DNA of 64,000 nt from NZQO01 sp964639255 (GCA_964639255.1 CAZXDP010000008.1:1-64000), one strand, 5' to 3'. Shown: positions 43,096 to 53,688, numbered from the stretch's first letter. Notes: generated from the sequence alone by a model not told the origin. A program made the numbers and translations.

Positions 43096-45063
43096 TCAAT
43101 CCCACTTCTTTCTCTGCAGACGCACCGCATTAAAAATAGCAAGCAACGCCACACCCACATCGGCAAAAACAGCTTCCCACATAGATGCCAAACCACCAGC
43201 ACCAAGGATAATAACAATTACTTTTACCCCAAATGCCAGACCGATGTTTTGCCAGACAATCCTACGGGTGGAACGACCGATTTTGACCGCTCTCGCTATC
43301 TTGCTCGGTTGGTCGGTCTGAATGATGACATCTGCGGTTTCGATGGCGATATCGCTTCCCAAACCACCCATTGCAATACCTACATCGCTTGCAGCAAGTA
43401 CGGGTGCATCATTGAGGCCATCACCCATAAAGGCTACGGTCGTATCGGGTTGTATTTTGAGTTTCTCGACTTCGTTCAGTTTATCTTCCGGTAGAAGACC
43501 ACCTTTCGCCCAATCGATATTCAATTCTTCAGACACTTGTTGGGTAATGGAATCCTTGTCGCCCGAGAGCATTATGATTTTGGATATGCCAGCTTCCCTT
43601 ATTTGCTCAATAGCCTGATGTGCATCTTCCTTCAGCTCATCGGCAATGGTTACATATCCGGCAAACTTTTTATCGATGGCTACCATTACTATGGATTCGA
43701 CTATAGTATCGGTTTCAGAGGGGACTTCGATGCTATTAGAAACCATCAAAGCTTTATTGCCCACTAATACCTGCTTTCCATTGACCGTACCTTTCAGTCC
43801 CTTTCCAGCAACTTCGGAAACTTCGGTTGCTTCAAAATCGGCACCATCGGCCTTATATTCCAGTATCGCTTTTGCAATGGGATGGGTGGATTGTTTTTCC
43901 ATCGCCATCAGGTATTGCATAAATTCCGCTTCTGCAAAATTGGATTTATTGACCACTTCCTTAATCTTGAAGACCCCTTTGGTAACTGTACCCGTTTTGT
44001 CCATTACCACGGTATTTACCTTGGTAATCGCATCGAGAAAGGACGCACCTTTGAACAAAATCCCGTTGCGGGATGCCGCACCTAATCCGCCAAAATAGCC
44101 CAAGGGAATGGATATGACCAAGGCACAGGGACAGGAAATTACCAAGAAAATCAGAGCGCGGTAGAGCCAATCCCTAAACACATAATCGTCCACGAAGAAA
44201 TAGGGCAAAAACGTCAGTCCGATGGCAAGGAAAACCACGATGGGTGTATAAATTCTGGCGAATTTTCTAATGAACAGCTCCGTTTTAGATTTTCGGGCGG
44301 TAGCGTTCTGAACCATATCCAAGATTCGGGCGATGGAACTGTCCTTAAATTCTTTGGTAGTCTTTACTTCAATGACCCCATCCAAGTTGATGCTTCCTGC
44401 ATAGATTTTTTCGCTCTTGGCAATGGTATCGGGTTTGCTTTCACCGGTAATGGCAGCCGTGTTCAGCGATGCTTTTTCTGAAAGTAAAATGCCGTCCAAA
44501 GGAATTTTTTCGCCTACGCGAACCTGAATTCTTTCACCAATCTCGACCGTTTCGGGATTGACCGAAACAAAATCCTCATTTCTATAAACCAATGCTTCAT
44601 CGGGTCGCGCATCCAAAAGTGCCTTTATATTTCCCTTCGCCCTATTTACCGCAGCGTTCTGGAAGAGTTCGCCCACGGCATAAAATAGCATTACGGCCAC
44701 ACCCTCGGGATATTCGCCTATGGCAAATGCCCCCAAGGTGGCAATGGACATCAAGAAAAATTCCGTAAAGAAATCACCGTTCCTGATACTGTTCCAGCCT
44801 TCTTTAATTACAGGAAACCCAACGGGAATGTAAGCTACAGTGTACCAAATAATCCGCACCCAGCCCCTGAAGAATGGGAACGTATCGAAATAATCTATGG
44901 CAATGCCCGTAATCAGCATTAAAAAGCTGAAAATGGCGGGCAAGTAGGTCTTAAAATTGGATACCTCTGCGGCACTGCTATGGTTATGTCCGTCATCGTG
45001 ACTGTGCTCACCTTGATGTTCTTTCGGGTCTAAATCCCGTAAGTTTACTTTTTTCTTTTTCAT
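43096..45063 (-). CDS. Heavy-metal P-type ATPase (Cd/Zn/Co type)
   Basis: A 655-residue P1B ATPase. The His-rich N-terminus (EHQGEHSHDDGHNHSS) replaces an HMA domain. Next come the membrane pair, the actuator loop TGES, the transport motif SCPCALV, the phosphorylation site DKTGTVTKG, HP in STHPIA, and the hinge MGDGLNDAPVL. The His-rich tail and CPC without an HMA domain suit Zn/Cd/Co export. Its start overlaps the DUF3703 gene by four bases. The neighbouring Fur-family gene is a likely regulator. Confidence 0.92.
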   Translation of the reverse strand: MKKKKVNLRDLDPKEHQGEHSHDDGHNHSSAAEVSNFKTYLPAIFSFLMLITGIAIDYFDTFPFFRGWVRIIWYTVAYIPVGFPVIKEGWNSIRNGDFFTEFFLMSIATLGAFAIGEYPEGVAVMLFYAVGELFQNAAVNRAKGNIKALLDARPDEALVYRNEDFVSVNPETVEIGERIQVRVGEKIPLDGILLSEKASLNTAAITGESKPDTIAKSEKIYAGSINLDGVIEVKTTKEFKDSSIARILDMVQNATARKSKTELFIRKFARIYTPIVVFLAIGLTFLPYFFVDDYVFRDWLYRALIFLVISCPCALVISIPLGYFGGLGAASRNGILFKGASFLDAITKVNTVVMDKTGTVTKGVFKIKEVVNKSNFAEAEFMQYLMAMEKQSTHPIAKAILEYKADGADFEATEVSEVAGKGLKGTVNGKQVLVGNKALMVSNSIEVPSETDTIVESIVMVAIDKKFAGYVTIADELKEDAHQAIEQIREAGISKIIMLSGDKDSITQQVSEELNIDWAKGGLLPEDKLNEVEKLKIQPDTTVAFMGDGLNDAPVLAASDVGIAMGGLGSDIAIETADVIIQTDQPSKIARAVKIGRSTRRIVWQNIGLAFGVKVIVIILGAGGLASMWEAVFADVGVALLAIFNAVRLQRKKWD

Positions 45064-45434
45064 TGCGTTTTTCGGTATTTATTTAAAATTTTGGCTATGT
45101 CTTCGGGCATTTCCATTCTTTTCAATGGTGGCACATCGCTTCCACCGGTATTTCCAATGGGTACGTGGTCGATAAATGATTTCCAACCACCAACCAAAAG
45201 TCGCAACACCTGACCCAGAACTTCTTTTGTGTTTCGCTGGCGTAACCCGAATTTTAACATTGACCAATGGGTATAGGTATGTTCCAACGGGTAGGATTGA
45301 CCGAGAATATGGGAACGTTCAAGGTGATGCCAAGCTTGGGATGAATTTCCACTATGTAATGAAGAACGATATAGGTTCAGTTCATCTAAATAAAATGCTC
45401 TAAGGCCTATTGGTATGGTGGTATTAAATTTCAT
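45060..45434 (-). CDS. DUF3703 protein
   Basis: A 124-residue soluble protein. The pattern AWHHLERSHILGQSYPLEHTYTHW with several His residues (H-x2-x-H-x3-x-H spacing) and QVLRLLVGGWKSFIDHVPIG is that of DUF3703, often next to metal P-type ATPases and RND pumps. The His cluster may bind zinc or cobalt. The function is unknown, but its co-location supports a metal role. Its stop overlaps the ATPase start by four bases. Confidence 0.8.
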   Translation of the reverse strand: MKFNTTIPIGLRAFYLDELNLYRSSLHSGNSSQAWHHLERSHILGQSYPLEHTYTHWSMLKFGLRQRNTKEVLGQVLRLLVGGWKSFIDHVPIGNTGGSDVPPLKRMEMPEDIAKILNKYRKTQ

Positions 45435-45493
45435 TATTTATTATTCATTTTTAAAGTGCAAGGTATGTATCTGACCTATGCAACGGAAGTGCA

Positions 45494-45910
45494 TTATTGT
45501 CCGCTGCATTTGTCACAAATACCCTTCAGTACCAAATTGGCATCCTCTGCCACAAAGCCTTCTGGCAGATTGATATGTGGAATCTTATGTTCGGTCAGGC
45601 AAACGGTCTCATCGCAATTGTTACAATGGAAATGCAGGTGCAAATCTTGTTCAAGGTTACAATCGCAACCAGGCTCACAAAGTGCATATTTTTGTATGCC
45701 TGTACCATCATCTATTTGGTGCACAATTTTCTTTTCTTCAAAGGTGCGCAACGTTCTATATAAAGTCGTACGCTCTGCTTTCGCGAAAGCGGCTTCAATA
45801 TCTGTCAATGATATGGCTACTTCCTTTTCTGCCAAATATTTATAAATCAATAACCGCATCGCCGTCGGGCGAACGCCATTTTCAGTGAGTCTTTGTTCTA
45901 TTTTTTTCAT
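45494..45910 (-). CDS. Fur-family metal regulator (Zur/Fur-like)
   Basis: A 138-residue protein. N-terminal winged helix (MRLLIYKYLAEKEVAISLTD), DNA-reading helix with TTLYRTLRTFEEKKIVHQI, then the C-terminal metal domain with HLHFHCNNCDETVCL and two CxxC pairs (CNNC and CDKC). The many Cys residues suggest a structural zinc site and a Zur-like sensor. It would derepress the adjacent metal exporter genes. A GCTTTCGCGAAAGC word (45777-45790) encodes AAFAKAER in the DNA-binding domain. Confidence 0.88.
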   Translation of the reverse strand: MKKIEQRLTENGVRPTAMRLLIYKYLAEKEVAISLTDIEAAFAKAERTTLYRTLRTFEEKKIVHQIDDGTGIQKYALCEPGCDCNLEQDLHLHFHCNNCDETVCLTEHKIPHINLPEGFVAEDANLVLKGICDKCSGQ

Positions 45911-45926
45911 TTTATAATTGTCTGTA

Positions 45927-47129
45927 TTAATGTCCGTGTTCTTCCGCTTCGCCCTTTTTTAGTTCCGCCATTAGGTAGTAGGCGTTGTTATAGGCGTATT
46001 GTGTGTTCGGTTCTTGTTCGCTCAAAAAATCAATGGCAATCCAATCGCCATCGTGGGTGCCTTTGGTGATTTCAATGGGTTTGAATGACCAATCGTCACC
46101 TTCCTTTTCTGCCGAGAATACAAAGAATCTCTCGCCATCGGCTGCTATGGCAGCTTCGGGCATCGCCTTAGTTTGTGTATTTTCCGTTTGGATGCGCCCC
46201 TGAATGTACATCCCGGGAATCAGGTTGCCTTCCTTGTTCTCGATTTCAGCGTGTACGTGAATAGCCTTCGGATTTTGTTCAAAGGTCTTTCCTACGGAAT
46301 AGATTTCGGCAGTCAGTTCCTTTCCGGGAATGGACTGTACATTGAAAACCACTTTTTGCCCTTCTTTCACCTTATGGACATCCTTTTCGAAAACCATCAA
46401 ATCTGCGTGTACGTGATGGGTGTCCACAATTTCCATAAGGTCGGTCTGTGGTTCTACGTACTGCCCAGTCTTAATTTCTACTTTTTGGACGAATCCTTCA
46501 ATGGGGCTTCTAAGAGATACACGCTGATAAATTGTACCGTTTCTTACGCCTGGTGCGCTGATACTCAACTGTTGCAGTTGCGCCTCAAGACCTTTTACCA
46601 TACTTCGGGATGCCTGGTATTCGGCTTCTGCCTTTTGAAAATTGGCACCGCTGCCGACACCTGCATCGTACAGGGTTTTTTGCCGCTCATATTCCTTTTT
46701 AAGAAATTGACTATTACTGAAAGCATTGAGGTAATCCGTTTGTTTCTCGATGATATTGGGGTGGGACAGATAGGCGACCGTTTGCCCCTTATTAACCTTA
46801 TCACCCTCGATAACTTCGATGGATACCACGTTGGCACCTACTACCGTTGTGATGGTGGCCTCGTTCTGAGGTGGGACTTCCAACTGCCCGTTGGCTTGCA
46901 CATAACCGCTCATATTCCGCATTTGCAGGGTGTCGATTTCCATTTGTAGTGCATCGAACTGTTTAGCTGTGAGCATTACTTCCTCGGCTTCACCCTCGGA
47001 ATGTTCTTTTTCCATTTCCAGATTGGCATTTTTATTCCCTGCGGTTTCTTTGTTGGAATCGCCACAAGCGGTCAACGCCAAAAGCATCGCCAACAAACCA
47101 ATAGCTGTGTATTTTGATAGATTCTTCAT
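45927..47129 (-). CDS. RND periplasmic adaptor (CzcB-like) lipoprotein
   Basis: About 400 residues from ATG 47129; nine in-frame residues upstream do not make a signal sequence. The lipobox is ALTACG (Cys at about 22). A biotinyl-lipoyl-like half (VVGANVVSIEVIEGDKVNKG), an alpha-hairpin (NAFSNSQFLKKEYERQKTLY), a beta-barrel and a second lipoyl half follow in the order of HlyD/CzcB adaptors. It links the pump encoded just upstream to its outer-membrane exit. The 3' end carries HGH, possibly metal-binding. It starts five bases after the pump stop. Confidence 0.9.
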   Translation of the reverse strand: MKNLSKYTAIGLLAMLLALTACGDSNKETAGNKNANLEMEKEHSEGEAEEVMLTAKQFDALQMEIDTLQMRNMSGYVQANGQLEVPPQNEATITTVVGANVVSIEVIEGDKVNKGQTVAYLSHPNIIEKQTDYLNAFSNSQFLKKEYERQKTLYDAGVGSGANFQKAEAEYQASRSMVKGLEAQLQQLSISAPGVRNGTIYQRVSLRSPIEGFVQKVEIKTGQYVEPQTDLMEIVDTHHVHADLMVFEKDVHKVKEGQKVVFNVQSIPGKELTAEIYSVGKTFEQNPKAIHVHAEIENKEGNLIPGMYIQGRIQTENTQTKAMPEAAIAADGERFFVFSAEKEGDDWSFKPIEITKGTHDGDWIAIDFLSEQEPNTQYAYNNAYYLMAELKKGEAEEHGH

Positions 47130-47133
47130 TTTA

Positions 47134-50100
47134 TTATTTGAAATATTGTAGTGCAAAAACTGATTTTAGATAATTGTCGAGCGCGTCCAGCGCATCCATT
47201 TCCGTCTGTATGGCATCCCTAATAATTTGGGTGAATGCGGCATAATCCACGGCACCTTCCTTATAGGCTAATAACGCACCCTGTCGCTGTTCCTCGGCAA
47301 GCGGTAAGGCCTTGTCCTTATAGAATCGCCAGGATGCTTCCCATTTTTGATACGCTTGTACAGCTTGTCGATATTCCGATTGCAGTTGGCGTTTGGTAAA
47401 GTCCGCATTGGCTTTTGCAATTTCACTTTGGATTTTGGCTGCCTTGGCCTGACTGCGTTCTGTACCAGAAAACAATGGAAGGGATATTCCTGCCTGATAA
47501 GTGTAGAATCCGTTACTGCCATTCACCCGTTGCAATCCGCCCTGAAGGTTGAGATTGGGCAACAAATCGGAACGTTCAGCTTGGTAGCTGGATTGGGCTT
47601 CCTCAATCCGCTTTCGCGAAAGTTCCAGTTCTGGATGGGTTTCTATGGTTGATGGAATTCCCAGTACTGCCATTTCATTTTCATCAAGGGTGTCGGGAAC
47701 AGTATAGAACGTGTCGGAAACCAACCAAAGATTAAGCTTCTGTAGGGCAATGGCATAGTCACTTTCGGCCTGTTGAAGTTTATTGTTGATTTGTAATGCC
47801 TGATTGGTTGCCGATGAATATTCCAAACGTGAAATGGCCTCTACCTCGTAATTCAGTTCAATCGCCTTTTCAAATTGCGAGTAGATGGAATCCAGTTCAC
47901 GATACAGTTCAAATTTCTGCCGTTGCTGATAGGCCTGTGACCAAGCTTTTTTGACTTCCTGTTCCACTTGCAATGCGGTAAAGTCAAGTGCGGTTTCCGC
48001 CAAGGCGATACGCTGTTTTTGCAACCGCTTCTTCGCACCGATACCGAACAGGTTGATATTCTGTTGAACCACGCCAACAAGGGTATAAATGCCCTGACCA
48101 TCAGAAACTTCCTCACCACCGGTAAACACTTGGGTATTCCCTAAATCATAGGCCGTACCTTTTAGGGCGTTCTGCTTTTGAATTTCCAGTTGTTTTGTTT
48201 TCAATAGCGGATAGTTTTCTTTGGATATTTCTACCGCTTGTTCCAATGAAACAACAGGTAATGTATCGTTCTGCCGAACTTGTTGCGCTTCCGCTTTCGC
48301 GAAAGCAAAAAAGAAACAGACCACCGCAGAAGCGGTTACGATTTTCGGATTGACCTTTATCTTGCGTTCCGAACGTCTTTCTACCCATTGATAGAAAATG
48401 GGAAGAATGAATAGAGTCAACAAGGTGGATGTAATCAATCCACCGATAACGACCGTTGCCAACGGTCGCTGAACTTCTGCCCCTGCCGATGCGGAAATTG
48501 CCATTGGCAGAAACCCAAGGATATCGGTAAAGGCCGTGAGCATAATGGGGCGTACCCTTCTTTTTGTTCCTTCAACGATTCGCTCTTTTAGGTTTATAAC
48601 GCCTTCCTCTTTCAGTTCGTTGAATCCGCTAATCATTACCAATCCGTTCAGTACGGCAACCCCAAAAAGCACGATAAAGCCAACCCCTGCGGAAATACTA
48701 AAGGGCATATCCCTAAGCCAGAGAGCGAACACGCCACCAATAGTCGCCATCGGTATGGCCAGATAAATCATCAACGTCTGCGGAAAGGATTTTAATGCAA
48801 AATATATCAGGATGAATATGAGTAATAGCGCAATAGGAACCACGGTCTGCAATCGGTCGCTGGCCCTTTCCAGATTTTCAAAGGCACCACCATAGCGGAT
48901 AAAATAACCTGGGGGTAAATCGAGGTTTGCATCCAGCTTGTCCCTTATCTCATTGACCAGCGATTCCACATCGCGACCACGTACATTAACGCCTACATAG
49001 GTTCTGCGATTGGTATTGTCCCTGCTTATCTGCATCGGTCCCGGTGTGTATTCGATGGCCGCCAGTTCGTGAAGTGGAATTTGTGAACCGTTCGGTAGAT
49101 TGATATAGAGATTACGGATATCGTTGATATCGCTTCGGTTCTGCTCATCGAGCCTTACCACCAAATCAAAACGCTTTTCACCTTCAAAAATGACCCCTGC
49201 GTACCCACCTGCAAAAGCGGATTGCACCATCATATTGAGTTGGTCGATGCTTACGCCGTATTGGGCCAGTTTGTTTCGATTGTACTTTATCGTCATCTGC
49301 GGTAAGCCCGATGTGGCTTCTGCCCGCATATCGCCTATACCTTCAGTACCTGCGATGATTTTGGTAATCTCGTCCGCTTTGGACGCAAGTACATCGATAT
49401 CCTCACCGTATATCTTAATGGCAATATCCTCACGGATGCCTTCCAATAGTTCATTGAACCGCATTTCGATGGGTTGCGTAAATTCATAATTGACACCAGG
49501 GATAATGCTCACCGCATCCTTCATCTTGTCAATAAGTTCATCCTTGGATTCGGCAGAAACCCATTCGTCCTGCGGTTTCAGGATTACGAATACATCGGCA
49601 AAGTCCATAGGCATTGGGTCGGTAGGCACTTCCGCAACACCGATACGGCTAACTATTTTTTCCACTTCGGGAAATTCGGCCTTTACGATGCGTTCTATTT
49701 TTGTGGTGGTCTCGATGGTCTCGCTCAATGAGCTTCCGGGTTTCAAAATAGCGTGGAAAGCAATATCGCCCTCGTCCAATTGCGGTATGAACTCACCGCC
49801 CATTTTAGTGAACGTGAAGATAGCCACGGCAAAGATGGCCACCGCAATACTAACGACCCATTTTCCTTTTTCCAAGGCATTTAACAATAGGGGCTCATAC
49901 TTGCGTTGTACCCAATGTACAAAACGGTCGCCCCACGATTTCTTTTCCTTTTTTGGCGGTTTCAGGAATAATGCGGACATCATCGGCACATAGGTCAGAC
50001 ATAAAACCATTGCACCAATCATCGCAAAGATGAACGTAAGTGCCATAGGCTGGAACATCTTGCCCTCGACACCTTCCAATGCCAAGATGGGTAGGAAAAC

Positions 50101-51474
50101 GATAAGGATTATCAGCTGTCCGAAGAAGGCTGCGTTCATCATTTTTTTGGATGCATCGGCTGCAATTTCGTCACGGTCTTTCTTATCCAAAGATTTCTTT
50201 TTAAGCACATAACTGGCCATAAGAAATACACTCGCTTCCACGATAATGACCGCCCCATCTACGATAATACCAAAGTCGATTGCACCCAAGCTCATCAGGT
50301 TCGCCCATACGTCAAAAACATTCATTAGGATAAAGGCAAACAATAGGGATAGGGGAATGGTCGATGCCACAATCAGTCCGCCACGCCAGTTCCCCAAAAG
50401 AAAGACGAGTACAAAAATCACGATGAGCGCGCCTTCCAGAAGATTGTTGCGTACCGTGCCCGTTGTCTCACTTATGAGTTTACTTCTATCCAACAAGGGT
50501 TCGATGACCACGCCTTCGGGAAGTGATTTCTGGATTTCCGCCATCCTATCCTTAACGCGGACAATGACCTCGTTTGAGTTTGCGCCTTTGAGCATCATCA
50601 CCAGTCCACCGACGACCTCGCCTTCGCCATCCTGCGTTAATGCCCCATAGCGAACGGCGGAACTGAAGCGTACATCGGCCACATCGTTTACGGTGATGGG
50701 CACACCATTTTCATTTTTAATAACGATTTTCTTGATGTCATTGAGGTTGCGTACCAAACCTTCACCCCGAATGAAGTTGGCCTGGTGGTTCTTTTCGATG
50801 TAGGCACCACCCGTATTCCTATTGTTTGCTTCCAAAGCTTTAAATACATCGGTAATGGTAAGCCCGATAGCCTTCAATTCGTTGGGGTCAACGGCCACTT
50901 CATATTGTTTAATCTTTCCACCTATCGCATTGATTTCAACGACGCCAGGCACCATCGCCATTTGTCGTTGTACAATCCAATCCTGCATCGTGCGCAAGTC
51001 GGCAAGGGAATACTCGTCCTGAAACTCAGGCTTGACCTTTAAGGTGTATTGGTACACTTCGCCCAAACCAGTTGTAATAGGTCCCATCGATGGCTGGCCC
51101 AATTCCTCTGGAATTTGCTCGCGTACCTCAGTCAGTTTTTCGGAAACGAGCTGGCGTGGCAAAAAGGTTCCCATATCATCGTCAAAAACTACCGTTACCA
51201 CCGATAGCCCGAATCGGGAAATCGAACGGATTTCCTTGACATCGGGAAGGTTGCTCATCGCCACTTCCACGGGATAGGTTACGAACTGTTCGATATCCTC
51301 TGTACCCAGATTGGGCGATTGCGTGATGACCTGTACCTGGTTGTTGGTTATATCCGGCACAGCATCTATGGGAACTTGGGTCATACTGTAGATACCGGCA
51401 CCGATGAGTGCCAGTGTAAGCAGACCGATAATAAATTTGTTATTGATTGAAAAATCAATGATTCTGTTAATCAT
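47134..51474 (-). CDS. CusA/CzcA-type RND pump fused to TolC-like exit duct
   Basis: About 1446 residues from ATG 51474 (MINRIIDFSINNK); the 24 residues ahead are open but not a normal start. Residues 1 to about 1040 are a heavy-metal RND pump with 12 membrane helices, paired periplasmic domains and the metal-relay region. A signal-like segment (FFFAFAKAEAQQ, encoded by the GCTTTCGCGAAAGC word at 48293) then begins a TolC-like outer-membrane duct (about 1050-1446) with helical hairpins. The fusion is typical of Bacteroidota. It would export Co/Zn/Cd or Cu with the CzcB adaptor encoded downstream. Confidence 0.92.
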   Translation of the reverse strand: MINRIIDFSINNKFIIGLLTLALIGAGIYSMTQVPIDAVPDITNNQVQVITQSPNLGTEDIEQFVTYPVEVAMSNLPDVKEIRSISRFGLSVVTVVFDDDMGTFLPRQLVSEKLTEVREQIPEELGQPSMGPITTGLGEVYQYTLKVKPEFQDEYSLADLRTMQDWIVQRQMAMVPGVVEINAIGGKIKQYEVAVDPNELKAIGLTITDVFKALEANNRNTGGAYIEKNHQANFIRGEGLVRNLNDIKKIVIKNENGVPITVNDVADVRFSSAVRYGALTQDGEGEVVGGLVMMLKGANSNEVIVRVKDRMAEIQKSLPEGVVIEPLLDRSKLISETTGTVRNNLLEGALIVIFVLVFLLGNWRGGLIVASTIPLSLLFAFILMNVFDVWANLMSLGAIDFGIIVDGAVIIVEASVFLMASYVLKKKSLDKKDRDEIAADASKKMMNAAFFGQLIILIVFLPILALEGVEGKMFQPMALTFIFAMIGAMVLCLTYVPMMSALFLKPPKKEKKSWGDRFVHWVQRKYEPLLLNALEKGKWVVSIAVAIFAVAIFTFTKMGGEFIPQLDEGDIAFHAILKPGSSLSETIETTTKIERIVKAEFPEVEKIVSRIGVAEVPTDPMPMDFADVFVILKPQDEWVSAESKDELIDKMKDAVSIIPGVNYEFTQPIEMRFNELLEGIREDIAIKIYGEDIDVLASKADEITKIIAGTEGIGDMRAEATSGLPQMTIKYNRNKLAQYGVSIDQLNMMVQSAFAGGYAGVIFEGEKRFDLVVRLDEQNRSDINDIRNLYINLPNGSQIPLHELAAIEYTPGPMQISRDNTNRRTYVGVNVRGRDVESLVNEIRDKLDANLDLPPGYFIRYGGAFENLERASDRLQTVVPIALLLIFILIYFALKSFPQTLMIYLAIPMATIGGVFALWLRDMPFSISAGVGFIVLFGVAVLNGLVMISGFNELKEEGVINLKERIVEGTKRRVRPIMLTAFTDILGFLPMAISASAGAEVQRPLATVVIGGLITSTLLTLFILPIFYQWVERRSERKIKVNPKIVTASAVVCFFFAFAKAEAQQVRQNDTLPVVSLEQAVEISKENYPLLKTKQLEIQKQNALKGTAYDLGNTQVFTGGEEVSDGQGIYTLVGVVQQNINLFGIGAKKRLQKQRIALAETALDFTALQVEQEVKKAWSQAYQQRQKFELYRELDSIYSQFEKAIELNYEVEAISRLEYSSATNQALQINNKLQQAESDYAIALQKLNLWLVSDTFYTVPDTLDENEMAVLGIPSTIETHPELELSRKRIEEAQSSYQAERSDLLPNLNLQGGLQRVNGSNGFYTYQAGISLPLFSGTERSQAKAAKIQSEIAKANADFTKRQLQSEYRQAVQAYQKWEASWRFYKDKALPLAEEQRQGALLAYKEGAVDYAAFTQIIRDAIQTEMDALDALDNYLKSVFALQYFK

Positions 51475-51619
51475 AGATTTAGGTGTTAATTCAGTTAAAA
51501 ATGAAATTGTGCTTTCCCTTCGACTGCGCTTTGGACAGGCGCGCAAGGCAAATACACCATTTGAAGTTTCCTAAAGCTGAAAACTTCAAAACTGGATATA
51601 GTAATCCTGTAAAACTGAA

Positions 51620-51928
51620 TTAAACCTGCGGGGGCTGAAAGAGAGAGAAAGTAATATCCTTACCGATACTGTCGAAGTGGGCAAAGTTATCCTGTGGAAT
51701 GGTCGCTTGAAGCGGTTCGAAGTTAGCAATACCAAAGTGTATCGTGTGAACGTGACAGCAGTGGCACTGGCAGAACGGTGAGCAAAGTTCGCAATCGTCA
51801 CCGTGGTCACCATCAAAATCAACTACTGAAACGGTTTGGGAATCGTCGGCGACATCACCAACATCGCTACAAGGCACCACATTGAGCGCCAAGAAGTAAA
51901 TCGATAATATGATTGCCAAAACTTTCAC
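51620..51928 (-). CDS. DUF6660 Cys/His-rich secreted protein
   Basis: A 102-residue protein with a signal peptide (about 1-19, cleaved before a Cys, VVPCSDV). The middle carries a dense metal-type cluster: DCELCSPFCQCHCCHVHTIH. DUF6660 proteins sit ahead of RND metal pumps in Bacteroidota, as here (its 3' end is about 145 bases before the CusA-TolC start). It probably binds copper or zinc in the periplasm. No other function is known. Confidence 0.82.
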   Translation of the reverse strand: MKVLAIILSIYFLALNVVPCSDVGDVADDSQTVSVVDFDGDHGDDCELCSPFCQCHCCHVHTIHFGIANFEPLQATIPQDNFAHFDSIGKDITFSLFQPPQV

Positions 51929-51972
51929 GATGCAAAGATAACAGAATTTCGGTGCAACAGGGTTGCAAAGTC

Positions 51973-53682
51973 CTATTTCAACGAATCAATCACACTACCG
52001 CACGTTAACATTGCATCACCATAATAAGGATTACGGATTTCTTCTTCGGTGCTCAACCAAACCGCACCTTTATTGTTGTTTGCCATTGGGCATTTTTGAA
52101 CGTATAGGGGGTTGTCAATGCTTTCGAGATTCATTGCTATTGCAACCAAATTTTCATTGAGAATGACGAAATGACTACGTTGGTTTTCTAAATTAGAATT
52201 ACTTGCAATGGCATCCAGCATTTCAATACTTTTGGATAGATGGGTTTTGAGCATTTTGTCCAAATCTTTTTGTGATATCACCTTCATTTTTTCGGAAGAT
52301 ACTTTCGCAAAATCGGAAACTTTTTCTGCATTACTCGCTACCAAAGCATCTTTGAGTTCAAGGTATGACGGCAAAGCCTTCACAAACTGTTCTTGAAAAG
52401 AAGTTGAAAGTGACATTTCCATCGCCATCATTTCTTTCTCTTCTTCAGTACTTTGATTCATCATCGATTTCTTCCCCTGCAATTGCGCAGCTGCATCTAC
52501 GGTAAAAGTGCCATTGGTCACAATCTCATCGCCATTTTTTAAACCGGATGTAACCGTAAACATATCGCCATTGCGATTGCCAAGAGTAACTTCCCGCATT
52601 TCAAAAACAGGTTCGTTGGCGTTGGTTTTGATGTACACCAAAGACCGTTCACCCGTCCACATCACAGCACTTGCAGGTATGGTCAGGTTTGATTCCGTAT
52701 TTACCGTTGTTCCTTCTACTTTGCCAGTTACGAACATTCCGGGTTTTAGCATTCCATCGCTATTTTTGAGATTGGCCCGAACGGTTACGGTGCGGGTTTG
52801 GGTATTCAGAACAGGGTCTATGAATGAAATTGTTGCATCAAATTCCTTATTGGGGTAAGCATTAGTCGTTACTGAAATTTTCTGCCCTTTTTTAAACTCT
52901 GAAATCTGGTTTTCGTAGGCATCAAATTCCGCCCATACAGAGTTTAGGTTACTCACCTTTACAATGGGCTGTCCCTGTTTTACATAGTCGCCTTCGGCAG
53001 CCATTTTTTCTGAAACCGTTCCGGATACGGTCGCATAAATCGGAAAGTTCTCTTTGACCTTGCCGGATTCCTCTATGCTATTGATTTGGGCTTCCGAGAG
53101 TTTCCAAAGTTTCAGTTTGTTGCGTACCGCCTTGTATAGTGAGGGTTGCGATTCTTTTAGCGAAGCCGCAGTAATCAATTCTTGCTGAGCAGCTATCAGA
53201 TTAGGTGCATAAATGGTTGCCAACAATTGCCCTTTTTGTACTTCCTGACCTTCAAAATTGACGTTGAGCCGTTCAATTCTACCATCGAAATAACTGGCCT
53301 GCACCGCATTTTCTTCCTCGTTCATCTTGATTTTTCCCGAAAGGGAAATCATATTCTCATCATCTACAGAAGCATTTCCCACGATGGATGTTTGGATGTC
53401 CGCCAATGCCATCGCATTTTTGGTCATCTTTATTTCGTTCATTGCAAGTCCATCAGCACCTGATTCCGCAGGAATTAAATCCATTCCGCAAATGGGACAA
53501 TCACCTGGTTCGGGTTGCATAATCTGGGGGTGCATCGAGCAGGTCCACATTTGACCTTCCGCTTCTGTGGAATGGTCGTGCTTATCTGTCATAGATTCTT
53601 CCGATGAGCCACCGAAAATGAGCCAACCACCAAGCAGTCCGACAACGACTGCAATAGCGATATATATGAAATTCTTGTTCAT
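51973..53682 (-). CDS. CusB-like RND adaptor with heavy-metal-binding and DUF3347 domains
   Basis: A 569-residue membrane-anchored protein. The N-terminal membrane helix (about 5-23) precedes a heavy-metal-binding domain with TCSMHPQIM and CPICGMDLIP (Cys and Met ligands, about 47-70), then the adaptor fold (lipoyl halves, alpha-hairpin, barrel), and a C-terminal DUF3347 domain (about 435-569). The two extra domains suggest copper or silver handling before export. It runs in the same direction as, and close to, the genes from copA, likely a single operon. CusA for it may be the partial gene at 62.8 kb. Confidence 0.9.
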   Translation of the reverse strand: MNKNFIYIAIAVVVGLLGGWLIFGGSSEESMTDKHDHSTEAEGQMWTCSMHPQIMQPEPGDCPICGMDLIPAESGADGLAMNEIKMTKNAMALADIQTSIVGNASVDDENMISLSGKIKMNEEENAVQASYFDGRIERLNVNFEGQEVQKGQLLATIYAPNLIAAQQELITAASLKESQPSLYKAVRNKLKLWKLSEAQINSIEESGKVKENFPIYATVSGTVSEKMAAEGDYVKQGQPIVKVSNLNSVWAEFDAYENQISEFKKGQKISVTTNAYPNKEFDATISFIDPVLNTQTRTVTVRANLKNSDGMLKPGMFVTGKVEGTTVNTESNLTIPASAVMWTGERSLVYIKTNANEPVFEMREVTLGNRNGDMFTVTSGLKNGDEIVTNGTFTVDAAAQLQGKKSMMNQSTEEEKEMMAMEMSLSTSFQEQFVKALPSYLELKDALVASNAEKVSDFAKVSSEKMKVISQKDLDKMLKTHLSKSIEMLDAIASNSNLENQRSHFVILNENLVAIAMNLESIDNPLYVQKCPMANNNKGAVWLSTEEEIRNPYYGDAMLTCGSVIDSLK

Positions 53683-53688
53683 AGCTAT

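Noticed and set aside
51475..51546. 24-residue extension of the CusA-TolC fusion
   Set aside because: It is basic and not membrane- or signal-like; MINRIIDFSINNK at 51474 is the family's normal start.
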